A DNA stretch of 64,000 nucleotides from Oscillospiraceae bacterium (GTDB lineage Bacteria > Bacillota > Clostridia > Oscillospirales > Oscillospiraceae), in the NCBI GenBank assembly GCA_017458335.1, contig JAFTFT010000029.1, positions 124,001 to 188,000 of the forward strand, given 5' to 3'. A program made the position numbers and the translations under genes. Positions 16,652 through 25,608 of this stretch are shown piece by piece (the first letter of the stretch is position 1; each line of letters begins with the position of its first letter). A model generated the notes under the pieces. It searched no databases, was not told the origin of the DNA, and worked only from the letters and a program-made list of their open reading frames with translations.

Positions 16652-18205
16652 TTACAGCATTTCCGTGGCCAGCCGCTCCAGGGGCAGGGCCTTCCGGTAC
16701 TGCGCAAGGAAGGCGTTGAAGCCGTCGATGTCCTCCTGCGTGGCGCTGACGGTGCTGCTCTGGGCATCGGCAAAGACCTTGTTGTCCAGATAGTCCGGCA
16801 GGCTCTCGCCCTCTTCATGCCAGAGCATGTAGGCCCCCAGCAAGGCCATGCCGTAAGGGCCGCCTTCGCCGGCCGTCTTCATGACGGAGACCGGAACCCC
16901 GACAGCGGCGGACAGCATGCGCTGGCCGACCTCCGGTGTCTTGAAGAAGCCTCCGTGGCCGTAGAGCCTGTCGATATGGACCTGTTCGGTTTCGGTCAGA
17001 ATGTCCATGCCGATCTTCAGCGTCGCCAGAGCCGAGAGCAGATGTGCGCGCATGAAGTTGGAAAGCGTAAATCTCGCGGACGGAGACCGGACGAAGAGCG
17101 GGCGGCCCTCATCGAGATCCGTGACACCCTCGCCGGAGAAATAGTTGTAGGACAGGAGCCCGCCGCAGTCCGGCTCGCCGGACAGAGCTTTCTGAAAGAG
17201 CTTGGTGAAGAGCTCGCTCCGGTTTACGTCAAGACCCATGAGACGGGCAAATTCGCTGAAGAGATTGACCCAGGCGTTGATGTCGGAGGTACAGTTGTTG
17301 CAGTGAACCATCGCGACCGGCAGTCCGTCCGGCGTGGTTACCATGTCGATCTCGCGGTGGACCCCCAGGGGATGATCCGCGACGATCATGGCGAAGTCCG
17401 AGGTTCCGGCGGAGACGTTGCCCGTCCGGACGCGGACGGAATTGGTGGCGGTCATGCCGGTTCCGGCGTCGCCTTCACAGGGGGCGACGGGGATGCCGGG
17501 AAGCAGGGTGCCGGCCGGGTCCAGGAAGCGCGCGCCGGCCTCGGTGAGCCTGCCGCCGCAGGCTCCGGCGGGCAGAACCTTCGGAAGGACGGTGCGCAGA
17601 TCGAGTCCGGTGAGATCCAGAAACTTCTGCAGCATGCCGGCGTCATAGTCGCCGGTTTCGCTGTCGATTGGGAACATGCCGGAGGCTTCGCCGACACCCA
17701 TCACCTTTTCGCCAGTGAGCTTCCAGTGAATATAGCCTGCCAGCGTCGTGAGATAGGCGATCTCCTTCACATGTTCCTCCCCGTTCAGCATGGCCTGATA
17801 CAGGTGGGCGATGCTCCAGCGCTGCGGGATGTTGAAACCGAAGAGCGCGGTCAGCTTTTCCGCCGCTTCCCCGGTGATGGTGTTGCGCCAGGTGCGGAAT
17901 TCCGCCAGCTGCTTTCCGTCCTTGTCAAAGGGGAGATAGCCGTGCATCATGGCGGAGACGCCGATGGCGCCGACGGTCGTGAGGTCGAGGCCGAATTCTT
18001 CCTTCAGATCCGCCTTCAGCGCGTTGACACAGGCCCTGAGCCCGGTGTGGACGCTTTCCATGGAATAGGTCCAGATGCCGTTTACGAGCCGGTTTTCCCA
18101 TTCGTAGTCGCCGGAGGCGATGGGGCGGTGCTGCTGATCGATCAGGACGGCTTTGATGCGGGTCGAGCCAAGCTCAATCCCGAGTACGGTTTTGGTCAGA
18201 TCCAT
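16652..18205 (-). CDS. FGGY-family carbohydrate kinase, ribulokinase-like
   Basis: The 517-residue protein has the two-lobed FGGY kinase layout. The N-terminal phosphate loop is [16 protein letters not shown]. The sugar-site segment is [16 protein letters not shown], then FRTWRNT. The C-terminal ATP site has [19 protein letters not shown] and [16 protein letters not shown]. It is the last gene of a YtfQ-type importer operon, 13 bp after the second permease. With an AraR-like repressor and a FucI/arabinose-isomerase-family enzyme nearby, phosphorylation of L-ribulose or a related ketose is the most likely job. Xylulose or another ketose cannot be excluded. Confidence 0.8.
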   Translation of the reverse strand: MDLTKTVLGIELGSTRIKAVLIDQQHRPIASGDYEWENRLVNGIWTYSMESVHTGLRACVNALKADLKEEFGLDLTTVGAIGVSAMMHGYLPFDKDGKQLAEFRTWRNTITGEAAEKLTALFGFNIPQRWSIAHLYQAMLNGEEHVKEIAYLTTLAGYIHWKLTGEKVMGVGEASGMFPIDSETGDYDAGMLQKFLDLTGLDLRTVLPKVLPAGACGGRLTEAGARFLDPAGTLLPGIPVAPCEGDAGTGMTATNSVRVRTGNVSAGTSDFAMIVADHPLGVHREIDMVTTPDGLPVAMVHCNNCTSDINAWVNLFSEFARLMGLDVNRSELFTKLFQKALSGEPDCGGLLSYNYFSGEGVTDLDEGRPLFVRSPSARFTLSNFMRAHLLSALATLKIGMDILTETEQVHIDRLYGHGGFFKTPEVGQRMLSAAVGVPVSVMKTAGEGGPYGMALLGAYMLWHEEGESLPDYLDNKVFADAQSSTVSATQEDIDGFNAFLAQYRKALPLERLATEML

Positions 18206-18218
18206 AGATGTTTATCTC

Positions 18219-19310
18219 CTATTTCTTCTCCTTATTCTTGGCTCTGCGCATCAGCACGACGCTCTGCAGGACGATGAAGAAGCACAGCATGGCGCCGGTC
18301 GTAATGCTCTGCCACCAGGGATCTCTCAGCCCGGAGGTGGTCACGATCGACTTGATGGTGCTGAGGGTCAGAACACCGAAGAGCGTGCCGATCACGTTTC
18401 CGACACCGCCGGTGAGGAGCGTTCCGCCGATGATGGAAGAAGCGATGGCGTTCATTTCAGCCGCGGTCGCATTGGTCGCATTGCCTGCGCCGGTGTGCAT
18501 CATGAAGACAAAGCCCGCGATTCCGCTCAGAAGTCCGCACAGAAGGTGGGCCAGAAAGCGGGTTTTCCGCACGTTGACGCCGAGCATCAGGGCGCTCTGC
18601 TGGTTTCCGCCGACCGCGTAGAAGCCGCGGCCGAGCTGCGTCCTGCGAAGCAGGAAATAGACGAGAAATACAACGGCCAGTGCGACGATGACACCGATCT
18701 CCATCCGGGCGGGAATCATCACGCCTTTTTTGTTGGGGGAGCCGAGCCATGCGATCTCGATGCGGTTCTGGAGAATGTCCATCAGTTCCTGCGGCGCCTT
18801 CTGCGGATCCACGCTGATGATGGTGATCATGCCTCTGGCAAAGAACATGCCCGCCAGGGTGATGATAAAGGGCTGAATCTGCAGGCAGGCGATGAGATAT
18901 CCCTGCACAAGGCCGAAGGCAAGCCCGATCAGCAGGGCCATCAGAAGCGCAAAGACGATACGCCACTGCTCTCCGAGGCCAAGCGAGGCGATGAGCCCGT
19001 TGAAAAGGCCGAGGTTGCCGTTGAGAATCATGACGCCGACCATGGCGACCAGAGCGGTGACGCCGCCGACGGAGATGTCGATGCTTCCGGTGATCATGAC
19101 GATGGTCAGACCGCAGGAGATGATGATGAGGAAGGCGTTGTCATTGAGCATGTCAAAGAGCATCTGCGGCTTGCGGAAGCCGCCGCCCCAGATCAGCATG
19201 GCAAGCACATACATCGAGACAAAGATGCAGATCGTGATCGTCAGAAGCAGCTGGGTATCCGTGATGGGCTCTCTGCGGCGAACGGTCTGAATGTTATCCT
19301 GCTTGTTCAT
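18219..19310 (-). CDS. Sugar ABC transporter permease, YjfF type
   Basis: The 363-residue membrane protein has the BPD_transp_2/RbsC-type fold. It has about ten hydrophobic segments, a SGSIDISV-type loop (seen as ITGSIDISVGGVTALVAM) and NQQSALMLGVNVRKTRFLAHLLCGLLSG for ATPase coupling. Order and resemblance match E. coli YjfF, the second permease of the galactofuranose importer. It begins 4 bp after the preceding permease stop and ends 13 bp before the kinase. It would form a heterodimeric channel with the other permease. Confidence 0.85.
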   Translation of the reverse strand: MNKQDNIQTVRRREPITDTQLLLTITICIFVSMYVLAMLIWGGGFRKPQMLFDMLNDNAFLIIISCGLTIVMITGSIDISVGGVTALVAMVGVMILNGNLGLFNGLIASLGLGEQWRIVFALLMALLIGLAFGLVQGYLIACLQIQPFIITLAGMFFARGMITIISVDPQKAPQELMDILQNRIEIAWLGSPNKKGVMIPARMEIGVIVALAVVFLVYFLLRRTQLGRGFYAVGGNQQSALMLGVNVRKTRFLAHLLCGLLSGIAGFVFMMHTGAGNATNATAAEMNAIASSIIGGTLLTGGVGNVIGTLFGVLTLSTIKSIVTTSGLRDPWWQSITTGAMLCFFIVLQSVVLMRRAKNKEKK

Positions 19311-19314
19311 CCGC

Positions 19315-20400
19315 TTATGACGCCTCCTTTCCGGTGTGGACAGGGCGGCTGCCCCGGAGATTCTTTCGGAAGCGGTCGAAGGCTTCCTTCACAACGGGCG
19401 AGCCGATGACCACCAGAATGATGATGACCACCGCTTTATAGGCCTTCACGTCCGTGGAAGGCACCTTCATCGCGTAGAGGGTAATGGTCAGAGCCTGAAT
19501 GGCGTAGGCTCCGATTACGGAGCCGAGCATCCGGAACTTTCCGCCGCCGAGGCTGTTGCCGCCGATGGCGACGGCAAGGATGGCGTCCATTTCAATGTTG
19601 ATGAGCAGGGTCTCGTGGTTGATAAGACTCAGACGGCTGACGCTGATCACGCCGGCCACCGCGCAGCATGCGCCCAGCAGCACAAAGGAGAGAAGCTTGA
19701 TGCCGACGGAGTTGATGCCGTTGAGTCTTGCGGCGCCCTGGTTGATGCCGACCGTCTGGATGTAGAGACCCAGGGTGGTAAAGCGGAAGAGCAGGGCGAA
19801 GAGAACGGCCATCAGGATGACAATCAGGATCGGCGTCGGAATCGGAATGCCGGGGATGAAGCTGCCGATCGCGGAGATGATGGGACTGGAAACCGTCGGT
19901 GTGGCGCCGCCGTTGATCCAGTAGGCAATGCTGCGGCCGCAGGTGAACAGGATCAGAGTCGCGATCATGGGCTGAATGTTAAAGATCGAAACAAGGCTTC
20001 CGTTGAAGGCCCCGAACAGCATGGCAACCAGACAGCACATCACGAAGCCGCCGATGACGGTGAGCGGCGAGATGGCGCCGCCGCTCTTCAGCACCTTGAC
20101 AAACACGCTGCCGGCAATCGCGGCGAGAGCGCCGACGGAGATGTCCTGCCCTCCGGAAGCGGCGGTGACCAGCGTCATGCCCATGGAGAGAATGACCAGC
20201 TCCGACGCGCCGTTGAGAATGGCAATCAGGTTCCCCTGCAGGACCGGGTCTCCGTTGTTGTTTGTGGTGATGCCGACGGAGAAGAAAGAGGGATCCCGGA
20301 ACAGATTGAATATCACCAGAAGCAGAATCGCGATCAGCGGAATCAGCAGCTGGGAATTGTTGGCCCAGAATTGGCCGGAAGCTTTTTGGTTCTGTTTCAT
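19315..20400 (-). CDS. Sugar ABC transporter permease, YtfT type
   Basis: The 361-residue permease has the RbsC-like fold, with MGMTLVTAASGGQDISVGALAAIAGSV as the substrate-side signature and AARLNGINSVGIKLLSFVLLG as the ATPase-contact loop. The ATG at 20400 follows GGAGGAGGG. A TTG further upstream is open but lies before that site. The start is 1 bp after the ATPase stop. It is the first of two non-identical permeases, as in the YtfT/YjfF pair. Confidence 0.85.
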   Translation of the reverse strand: MKQNQKASGQFWANNSQLLIPLIAILLLVIFNLFRDPSFFSVGITTNNNGDPVLQGNLIAILNGASELVILSMGMTLVTAASGGQDISVGALAAIAGSVFVKVLKSGGAISPLTVIGGFVMCCLVAMLFGAFNGSLVSIFNIQPMIATLILFTCGRSIAYWINGGATPTVSSPIISAIGSFIPGIPIPTPILIVILMAVLFALLFRFTTLGLYIQTVGINQGAARLNGINSVGIKLLSFVLLGACCAVAGVISVSRLSLINHETLLINIEMDAILAVAIGGNSLGGGKFRMLGSVIGAYAIQALTITLYAMKVPSTDVKAYKAVVIIILVVIGSPVVKEAFDRFRKNLRGSRPVHTGKEAS

Positions 20401-20401
20401 C

Positions 20402-21901
20402 TCAGTTCCCTCCTCCCGCAATCGTCCGCATCACATGCTCCTGGGTAAGCTCGCCGCCGGTGAGCTCGCCGACGATGTTCCGGTCTCTCATGACAATCAG
20501 TCTGGAGCAGGTGCGGAGCATCTCTTCAATCTCCGAGGAGATGAAGGTGACGCTCATGCCCTCTTCGGCCAGCTTCAGAACCAGTTTCTGGATCTCTGTC
20601 TTGGTTCCCACGTCGATGCCTCTCGTGGGCTCGTCCAGAATCAGGTACTGGGGATGGGTGAGCAGCCATCTGGCCAGAATCACCTTCTGCTGGTTCCCGC
20701 CGGAGAGAGACTTGATCGGCGTTTCCGTGGAGGCCGTCTTGATCTCGAGCGCTTTGATGTATTCATCGGCAAAGGCTTCTGCTTTTGCCCGGGAGAAGGG
20801 ATGGTTCATGCCTTTGATGACCTGCAGCGCCAGGATGATGTTCTCCCGTACCGACAGGTCGGCGATGATGCCGTCGCGCTTGCGGTCCTCCGGCAGATAG
20901 CCGATGCCGTTTTTCATGGCGTCCAGGGGCTTCTGAATCCGGACCTTTTTCCCGTTCACCCTGACCTGTCCGCCGGTGACCGGGTCGGCACCGAAGATGG
21001 CCCGCACGCTCTCGCTGCGTCCGGAGCCCAGAAGGCCGGTAAAGCCGTTTACCTCGCCCTTGGCGATGTGAAAATCGAAGGGCCGGCTCTCGCTGCTGGA
21101 CAGGCCTTCCGCCTCATAGAGAACTTCCTGTGTTTCGCAGGGAGCGTTTTTCTTGATGACGGCGAGATCGGCGATGTCCTTGCCGATCATCAGCTCGACC
21201 AGTTTTACCTGGGGCAGGGCCTCCACATCAAACTGTCCCACCAGTTCTCCGTTCCGCAGCACGGTGATCTGGTCGCTGACTTCGTAGACCTGCTCCAGAA
21301 AGTGGGTGACAAAAATGATTCCGACGCCCCTGGCCTTCAGATCCCGCATCAGTTTGAAGAGCATCTCCACCTCGTTGTCATCCAGCGAAGAGGTCGGTTC
21401 ATCCAGGATCAGCACCTTGCAGTCGGTATCGACCGCCCGGGCAATCGCGACCATCTGCTGAACGGCGAGGGAGCAGCTGCCGAGCTGCTGCCTGGGTCTT
21501 GCGGGAATGCCGAGGCTGTCCAGCAGCTCACCGGCCCGCTTCTCCATGCCCTTCCAGTCCACGGTTCTGGCGCGTGTGCGTCCGATGAACATGTTCTCGG
21601 CAACCGTAAGGTTCGGGCACAGGGTAATTTCCTGATACACCGTGCTGATGCCGTAACTCTGTGCCTCCTGGGGGGAGCGGATGCTGATGGCGCCTTCGGT
21701 TCCGTCAATGCGGATTTCCCCGGCGTCCATGGGATAGATCCCGGTCAGCACCTTGATCAGCGTGGATTTTCCGGCGCCGTTTTCTCCCATCAGGGCGTGG
21801 ATTGTCCCTTTCCGCAGGGTGAAGTCCACGTCGTTCAGGGCTTTCACGCCGGGAAAGGATTTGCAGATTCCACGCATCGTCAATACAATGTCTTGTTCCA
21901 T
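20402..21901 (-). CDS. Sugar ABC transporter ATP-binding protein, YtfR/RbsA type
   Basis: The 499-residue protein carries two ABC domains. The first has Walker A GENGAGKST, signature LAVQQMVAIARA and Walker B LILDEPTSSLDD. The second has the usual degenerate P-loop (TGLLGSGRSE), signature LSGGNQQKVILARW and Walker B LILDEPTRGIDVG. This double ATPase powers CUT2-type sugar import. The ATG at 21901 follows AGGAGGA. A 126-bp gap with two hairpins separates it from the binding-protein gene. Confidence 0.9.
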   Translation of the reverse strand: MEQDIVLTMRGICKSFPGVKALNDVDFTLRKGTIHALMGENGAGKSTLIKVLTGIYPMDAGEIRIDGTEGAISIRSPQEAQSYGISTVYQEITLCPNLTVAENMFIGRTRARTVDWKGMEKRAGELLDSLGIPARPRQQLGSCSLAVQQMVAIARAVDTDCKVLILDEPTSSLDDNEVEMLFKLMRDLKARGVGIIFVTHFLEQVYEVSDQITVLRNGELVGQFDVEALPQVKLVELMIGKDIADLAVIKKNAPCETQEVLYEAEGLSSSESRPFDFHIAKGEVNGFTGLLGSGRSESVRAIFGADPVTGGQVRVNGKKVRIQKPLDAMKNGIGYLPEDRKRDGIIADLSVRENIILALQVIKGMNHPFSRAKAEAFADEYIKALEIKTASTETPIKSLSGGNQQKVILARWLLTHPQYLILDEPTRGIDVGTKTEIQKLVLKLAEEGMSVTFISSEIEEMLRTCSRLIVMRDRNIVGELTGGELTQEHVMRTIAGGGN

Positions 21902-21944
21902 CCGCTGTCCTCCTGCCTTGTTTTGAAACGAATCATTCAGAAAA

Positions 21945-22016
21945 CGCGGTGTGGACCGCGGATTTCTCCACTTCGCCACACCGCGTCATTTGCTCTGGAT
22001 CGGAGCGGCCGCTCCG
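21945..22016 (-). terminator. Tandem intercistronic hairpins after the binding-protein gene
   Basis: CGCGGTGTGG (21945-21954) pairs with CCACACCGCG (21976-21985), and CGGAGCGGCCGCTCCG (22001-22016) is a perfect palindrome. Such stems often stabilise the binding-protein mRNA or partly terminate, so that more binding protein than transporter is made. There is no strong U-run. Confidence 0.5.
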
Positions 22017-22027
22017 GAATTGCCCGA

Positions 22028-23008
22028 TTATGCGACGTCTTCGCCGAGACCGTAGGTCAGGATGTCTTCCTCGGTGATCTCGCGGGCGTCAAAGCCCTTT
22101 TCAACGGAGATGATCTGCTTGGCATCGTTGAGGCCTTCGATCTCGCCGCCCTCTTCGAGGACCTGGATCATGTCGCTGATGACCTGAGCCTGGAACGGGC
22201 TGCACTGTCCGTCATAGTTCCAGTTGCCCTTCTGCAGCTCGCGGAGCGCCCACTTGTTGCAGTCAAAGCCCATGACGACGACGTCCTTGTCAACACCGTG
22301 GGTGATGCCGGCTTCGTCCAGCGCCGCGACAGCGCCCTTGGCCATACCGTCGTTCTCGGCGTAGATGACGTTGAAGGCTTCGCCGGAGTTGATGGCGGAC
22401 TCGACGATCTTCTTGGCTTCGGCTTCGTCCCAGGTGGCGGTCTGCTGGACAACCTTCTTCATGGTGCCGGCTTCAAACTGCTCATCCAGCGCGCCGGTAC
22501 GGCCGAGCTGAGCATCGCTGCCCATGGCGCCCTGAATGTGGATCACGTTGTACTCGGGAAGCTCGAGGGAGAGCAGCCAGTTGACGGCCGTCTCGCCTTC
22601 CTTCGCCATGTCGGAGACAACGGCGGCTTCGAAGAGATCGGTGTCGCAGTCGATCATACGGTCGAACAGGAACACGCCGATGCCGGCTTCCTGAGCGTCT
22701 TTCAGGACAGCATCCCAGCCGGTGGTCTCGGCGGCGGAGATCAGCAGGTAATCAACACCGTCGGTGATGAACTGGCGGGCGGCGCTGAGCTGCTCATCGT
22801 TCTTGATGCTGTAGTAGAAGCTGGCGTCGTAACCGTTCTCCTTGGTGAAGACGGCGGCAAAGTCGTTGACGTTGGCTTCACGGTAACCGGACTCGGAAGG
22901 CGGGTTGTTGATGACGCCGACCGTGATCAGATCATCCGCGGCGAAGGCCATCGGCATAAGCGACAGGCAGAGCATCAGTACCAGTGCGATAGCAATTACT
23001 TTTTTCAT
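22028..23008 (-). CDS. Exported sugar-binding protein of the ABC importer, YtfQ/AraU-like
   Basis: The 326-residue protein has a Sec signal (MKKVIAIALVLMLCLSLMPMAFA) and a Peripla_BP_4-type fold. YtfQ-like features are GSDAQLGRTGALDEQF (compare GTxGAS...R), VIYAENDGMAKGAVAAL and the opening NNPPSESGYREANVN. Choosing the ATG at 23008 puts AAGGAG 7 bp upstream; the ATG two codons earlier is too close to it. There is no lipobox, so retention at the cell surface is unexplained and a longer leader might supply it. It heads the importer operon. The family takes up galactofuranose or L-arabinose in other bacteria. Confidence 0.85.
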   Translation of the reverse strand: MKKVIAIALVLMLCLSLMPMAFAADDLITVGVINNPPSESGYREANVNDFAAVFTKENGYDASFYYSIKNDEQLSAARQFITDGVDYLLISAAETTGWDAVLKDAQEAGIGVFLFDRMIDCDTDLFEAAVVSDMAKEGETAVNWLLSLELPEYNVIHIQGAMGSDAQLGRTGALDEQFEAGTMKKVVQQTATWDEAEAKKIVESAINSGEAFNVIYAENDGMAKGAVAALDEAGITHGVDKDVVVMGFDCNKWALRELQKGNWNYDGQCSPFQAQVISDMIQVLEEGGEIEGLNDAKQIISVEKGFDAREITEEDILTYGLGEDVA

Positions 23009-23057
23009 GTTCATTCTCCTTTTCCATATTTTGGTGGGCAACCATGCCCGCTGGCAT

Positions 23058-23087
23058 AATAAAACCACGAAAAAGCCGCTCCGTCAA
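23058..23087 (-). promoter_or_regulatory. Promoter of the sugar importer operon
   Basis: On the minus strand TTGACG (23082-23087), an 18-bp spacer and TTTATT (23058-23063) lie about 50 bp before the binding-protein start. The -10 is weak, which suits an activated promoter. Confidence 0.4.
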
Positions 23088-23117
23088 CCGCCCGGAGGGC
23101 GCAGAAAACGAAATCGT

Positions 23118-23170
23118 AAAGTTGAATAAATACAACTTTGCAAGGTGGGATGAAGAATAAGTACAACTTT
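23118..23170. promoter_or_regulatory. Candidate operator: spaced AAAGTTG/CAACTTT sites
   Basis: The palindrome AAAGTTG-N8-CAACTTT lies at 23118-23139. Its right part belongs to a direct repeat, AATAAATACAACTTT (23125-23139) and AATAAGTACAACTTT (23156-23170), with 14 of 15 bases alike and starts 31 bp apart, about three helical turns. The TTGTAC in the second copy (read on the minus strand) resembles AraR half-sites. The sites lie upstream of the importer promoter, so they suit either the AraR-like repressor or the AraC-type response regulator. Confidence 0.45.
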
Positions 23171-23385
23171 CCGGCGAGAAGCGGGTTTTTTTCCGATTCA
23201 AGAGAAAAATGTTCAAAATTTTCCGCCCTGGCTTTCGGTTTCCGGCGTTCCGGCCTACGGCATTTTGCCCAAAGCGCAGGCAAAAACCCAAAAAAATATC
23301 GTCCTTCGTAAAAAAAGTCCTTTGGAAAACCGTCATCCCCATGACAACGCTAAGATAAACGCTGATAAAATTGTATGCCGCAAGA

Positions 23386-23440
23386 GGAATCTCTCCCCGC
23401 TTCCAGCGGGGAGAGATTCCGGGCAAGGCATTTCGTCATC
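23386..23440. repeat. Palindromic element, copy 1
   Basis: GGAATCTCTCCCCGCT (23386-23401) and its perfect complement (23405-23420) flank a TCC loop, followed by the family tail GGGCAAGGCATTTCG (23420-23434). Here the core GCC/GGC is changed to GCT/AGC on both arms, a compensated change. It lies in the 539-bp gap between the divergent importer operon and the repressor gene. Confidence 0.8.
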
Positions 23441-23451
23441 AAAAACAGAAC

Positions 23452-23480
23452 GTGACGCAAACGGCAGGATATGATACAAT
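23452..23480 (+). promoter_or_regulatory. Possible promoter of the AraR-like repressor gene
   Basis: GTGACG (23452-23457), 17 bp and TACAAT (23475-23480), about 67 bp before the start codon. The -35 is weak. Confidence 0.4.
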
Positions 23481-23547
23481 AAAACTAGAAGATACAATCG
23501 GAAGAAACCGCAAACCGCACAGACCGTGAAGGGAAGGAGGCGGGAAT

Positions 23548-24612
23548 ATGAGGAAGAGATATGTCCTTCTGGCAAAGGAGCTGAGAGGGCTTTGCACGCA
23601 GCTGCACCGCGCCGGAAGCACAAAATTCCCGAGCGAGACTGAACTCTCCGCCCGTTACGGATACAGCAGGCAGACCGTCCGAAAAGCGCTTGATCTGCTG
23701 GAGCAGGAGGGAAGCATCGTCCGGATCCGCGGCAGCGGGACCTATCTCTCCGCGGACGGAAGGGGGAGAAGCGGGCGGGTCGCGGTGATCACGGCCTATA
23801 CCGAGGAGTACCTCTACCCGCAGCTGCTGAGGGATATCGGGGCGGAGCTGTCCCGCAGCGGATATGAAATGCAGCGCTTTGGCAGCGGAAACCGGATTCT
23901 CCGGGAGCGGGAAATCCTCCAGCATCTGATTCAGAACCCGCCGGAGGGCATTCTGCTGGAGGGGGCGAAGACAGCGCTTCCAAGCCCGAATCTGGACCTG
24001 CTGCGGCAGCTGGACCGGAAGGGGATCCCGATCATCTACCTGCACGCGCCGCTTCCGGTGCCGAGAAACGCCGCCTATGTTCTGGACGACAACGAGGGGG
24101 GCGCGCGGATGCTGGTACGGCATCTCCTGGACCGGGGACATCAGCGGATCGCGGGGATTTTCAAAAGTGACGACCGGCAGGGGATCGAACGCTACCGGGG
24201 GTATCTCGCGGAGCTCCTGGAAGCCGGACAGACGGTTCCGGAGGAGAGCATTCTCTGGTATGACACGGAGGACCGGGACCGGCTCATGAACGGACAGTAC
24301 AACCGGCTCGACCGCTTTGTCCACAGCAGGCTGACCGGCTGCACGGCGGTTGTCTGCTACAACGACGAGATCGCCTATGCCCTCATCCGTACCCTGCTGG
24401 CGTCGGAAATCCGAGTGCCGGAGGACTGCGCCGTGGTGAGCTTTGACAATTCTCACTACTGTTCGCTCAGTCCGGTGTCCATCACCTCGCTCGCCCATGA
24501 GCGGCACCAGATGGGGACCACCGCGGCACGCATGCTCATTCGCCTGATGCGGGGCAACAATGCCCGCGGGGTCAGGCTTCCCTGGACCCTGCGGGCAAGA
24601 AACAGCGGGTGA
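23548..24612 (+). CDS. araR: GntR-LacI hybrid transcriptional repressor, AraR-like
   Basis: The 354-residue protein joins a GntR-type winged helix (residues about 8-72: KFPSETELSARYGYSRQTVRKAL, then GSIVRIRGSGTYLS) to a LacI/GalR-type ligand-binding domain (GRVAVITAYTEEYLYPQLL onward). This combination is the hallmark of AraR, the arabinose-responsive repressor of Bacillus and Clostridia. It is transcribed away from the sugar importer operon and could control that operon and itself through the sites at 23118-23170. The effector is inferred to be L-arabinose or a related sugar. A good GGAAGGAGG site precedes the ATG. It ends 6 bp from the convergent sensor lipoprotein gene. Confidence 0.8.
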   Translation: MRKRYVLLAKELRGLCTQLHRAGSTKFPSETELSARYGYSRQTVRKALDLLEQEGSIVRIRGSGTYLSADGRGRSGRVAVITAYTEEYLYPQLLRDIGAELSRSGYEMQRFGSGNRILREREILQHLIQNPPEGILLEGAKTALPSPNLDLLRQLDRKGIPIIYLHAPLPVPRNAAYVLDDNEGGARMLVRHLLDRGHQRIAGIFKSDDRQGIERYRGYLAELLEAGQTVPEESILWYDTEDRDRLMNGQYNRLDRFVHSRLTGCTAVVCYNDEIAYALIRTLLASEIRVPEDCAVVSFDNSHYCSLSPVSITSLAHERHQMGTTAARMLIRLMRGNNARGVRLPWTLRARNSG

Positions 24613-24618
24613 AAAGAT

Positions 24619-25608
24619 TCAGTATTCCCGCTTTTGGAGGATGTCTTCCGTCAGCGTGTCCGCACGGAAGAGCGTTTCTTTCACAAAATTCTGCTTTTCG
24701 GGCTGCTCTCCGCGCTCCATCTGCCGGATCAGATCGGCGACACGGGGGCCGTGGAGGGGGTTGCACTCCATACAGGCGTTGATCTTTCCCTCCAGACAGA
24801 GCTGCAGGGCATGCTGCGCCGCGTCAAAGGAGATCAGCATGATCTGACCGTCCGTACCGTAGGAGAGGCCGGCTTCCTCCAGCGCCCGCATTGCACCGAA
24901 ACACATGTTGTCGTTCTCACTGTAGATGACATCGATGTCCCGGTCGGTTTTCAGAAAGTCCCGCACGAGCTCATAGCTCTTTGCTTCCGTATATTCCCCG
25001 GGCAGAACCCCCGCGATTTCCCATTCCGGGTGCCGCCGCACGGCGCTTTCCAGAGCCGCCGTGCGGCCGATCTGCGCCGTGGCGCCGTCTGTGCCGCGTA
25101 TATGCAGGATCCGAAGCGGTTCACCGGCCTTTCCGCTGCGCACGAGCTCCTCTTCCAGCCACTGAACCGCCATGTCGCCCTCCGCGCGAAAGTCCGAGCC
25201 GACCCAGCAGGAATACAGCTCTTCATCCTCCGCGGAAATCTGCCGGTCTACGAGGATGACGGGGATCTCCGCTTCCTTTGCCTCCTGAAGGACATCCTCC
25301 CATCCCGATTCCATGATCGGGGCGAGGACGATGTAGTCGACTTCTTCCTGGATGAAATTGCGGATGGCAAGGAGCTGATTCTCCTGCTTCTGCTTGGCGT
25401 TGTCAAACAGCAGTTCAAATCCGTTCTGCTCGGAAAGCGCGGCGGTCATGGACTTCGTATTCGCCGCGCGCCAGTCCGATTCGGAGCCCAGCTGGGAGAA
25501 GCCGACCCGGATCAGCCGGTCCTCTTCCGGGCCGGAGACACGTCCGCAGGCACACAGCAGAAAAAGCAGCAGGATGAAGAATCCAAGGAATACTTTGCGT
25601 TTTTTCAT
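24619..25608 (-). CDS. Sugar-sensing lipoprotein, YtfQ-like (XylFII-type third component)
   Basis: The 329-residue protein has a signal with a lipobox-like end (LLFLLCACG), so it should be anchored to the outer face of the membrane. The mature part is strikingly YtfQ-like: VGFSQLGSESDWRAANT, QKQENQLLAIRNFI, APIMESGWEDVLQEAKEAEIP and RGTDGATAQIGR. It is a paralogue of the importer's own binding protein but sits in an operon with a LytS-type kinase and YesN-type regulator. Its ATG overlaps the kinase stop (ATGA). By analogy with the clostridial XylFII-LytS-YesN xylose sensor, I infer that it presents a furanose sugar to the kinase rather than feeding the importer. Confidence 0.78.
   Translation of the reverse strand: MKKRKVFLGFFILLLFLLCACGRVSGPEEDRLIRVGFSQLGSESDWRAANTKSMTAALSEQNGFELLFDNAKQKQENQLLAIRNFIQEEVDYIVLAPIMESGWEDVLQEAKEAEIPVILVDRQISAEDEELYSCWVGSDFRAEGDMAVQWLEEELVRSGKAGEPLRILHIRGTDGATAQIGRTAALESAVRRHPEWEIAGVLPGEYTEAKSYELVRDFLKTDRDIDVIYSENDNMCFGAMRALEEAGLSYGTDGQIMLISFDAAQHALQLCLEGKINACMECNPLHGPRVADLIRQMERGEQPEKQNFVKETLFRADTLTEDILQKREY

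Noticed and set aside
19976..23059. 1027-codon open frame on the plus strand
   Set aside because: Antisense to the ABC transporter genes, whose products are clearly recognised. The translation is low-complexity with no domain.
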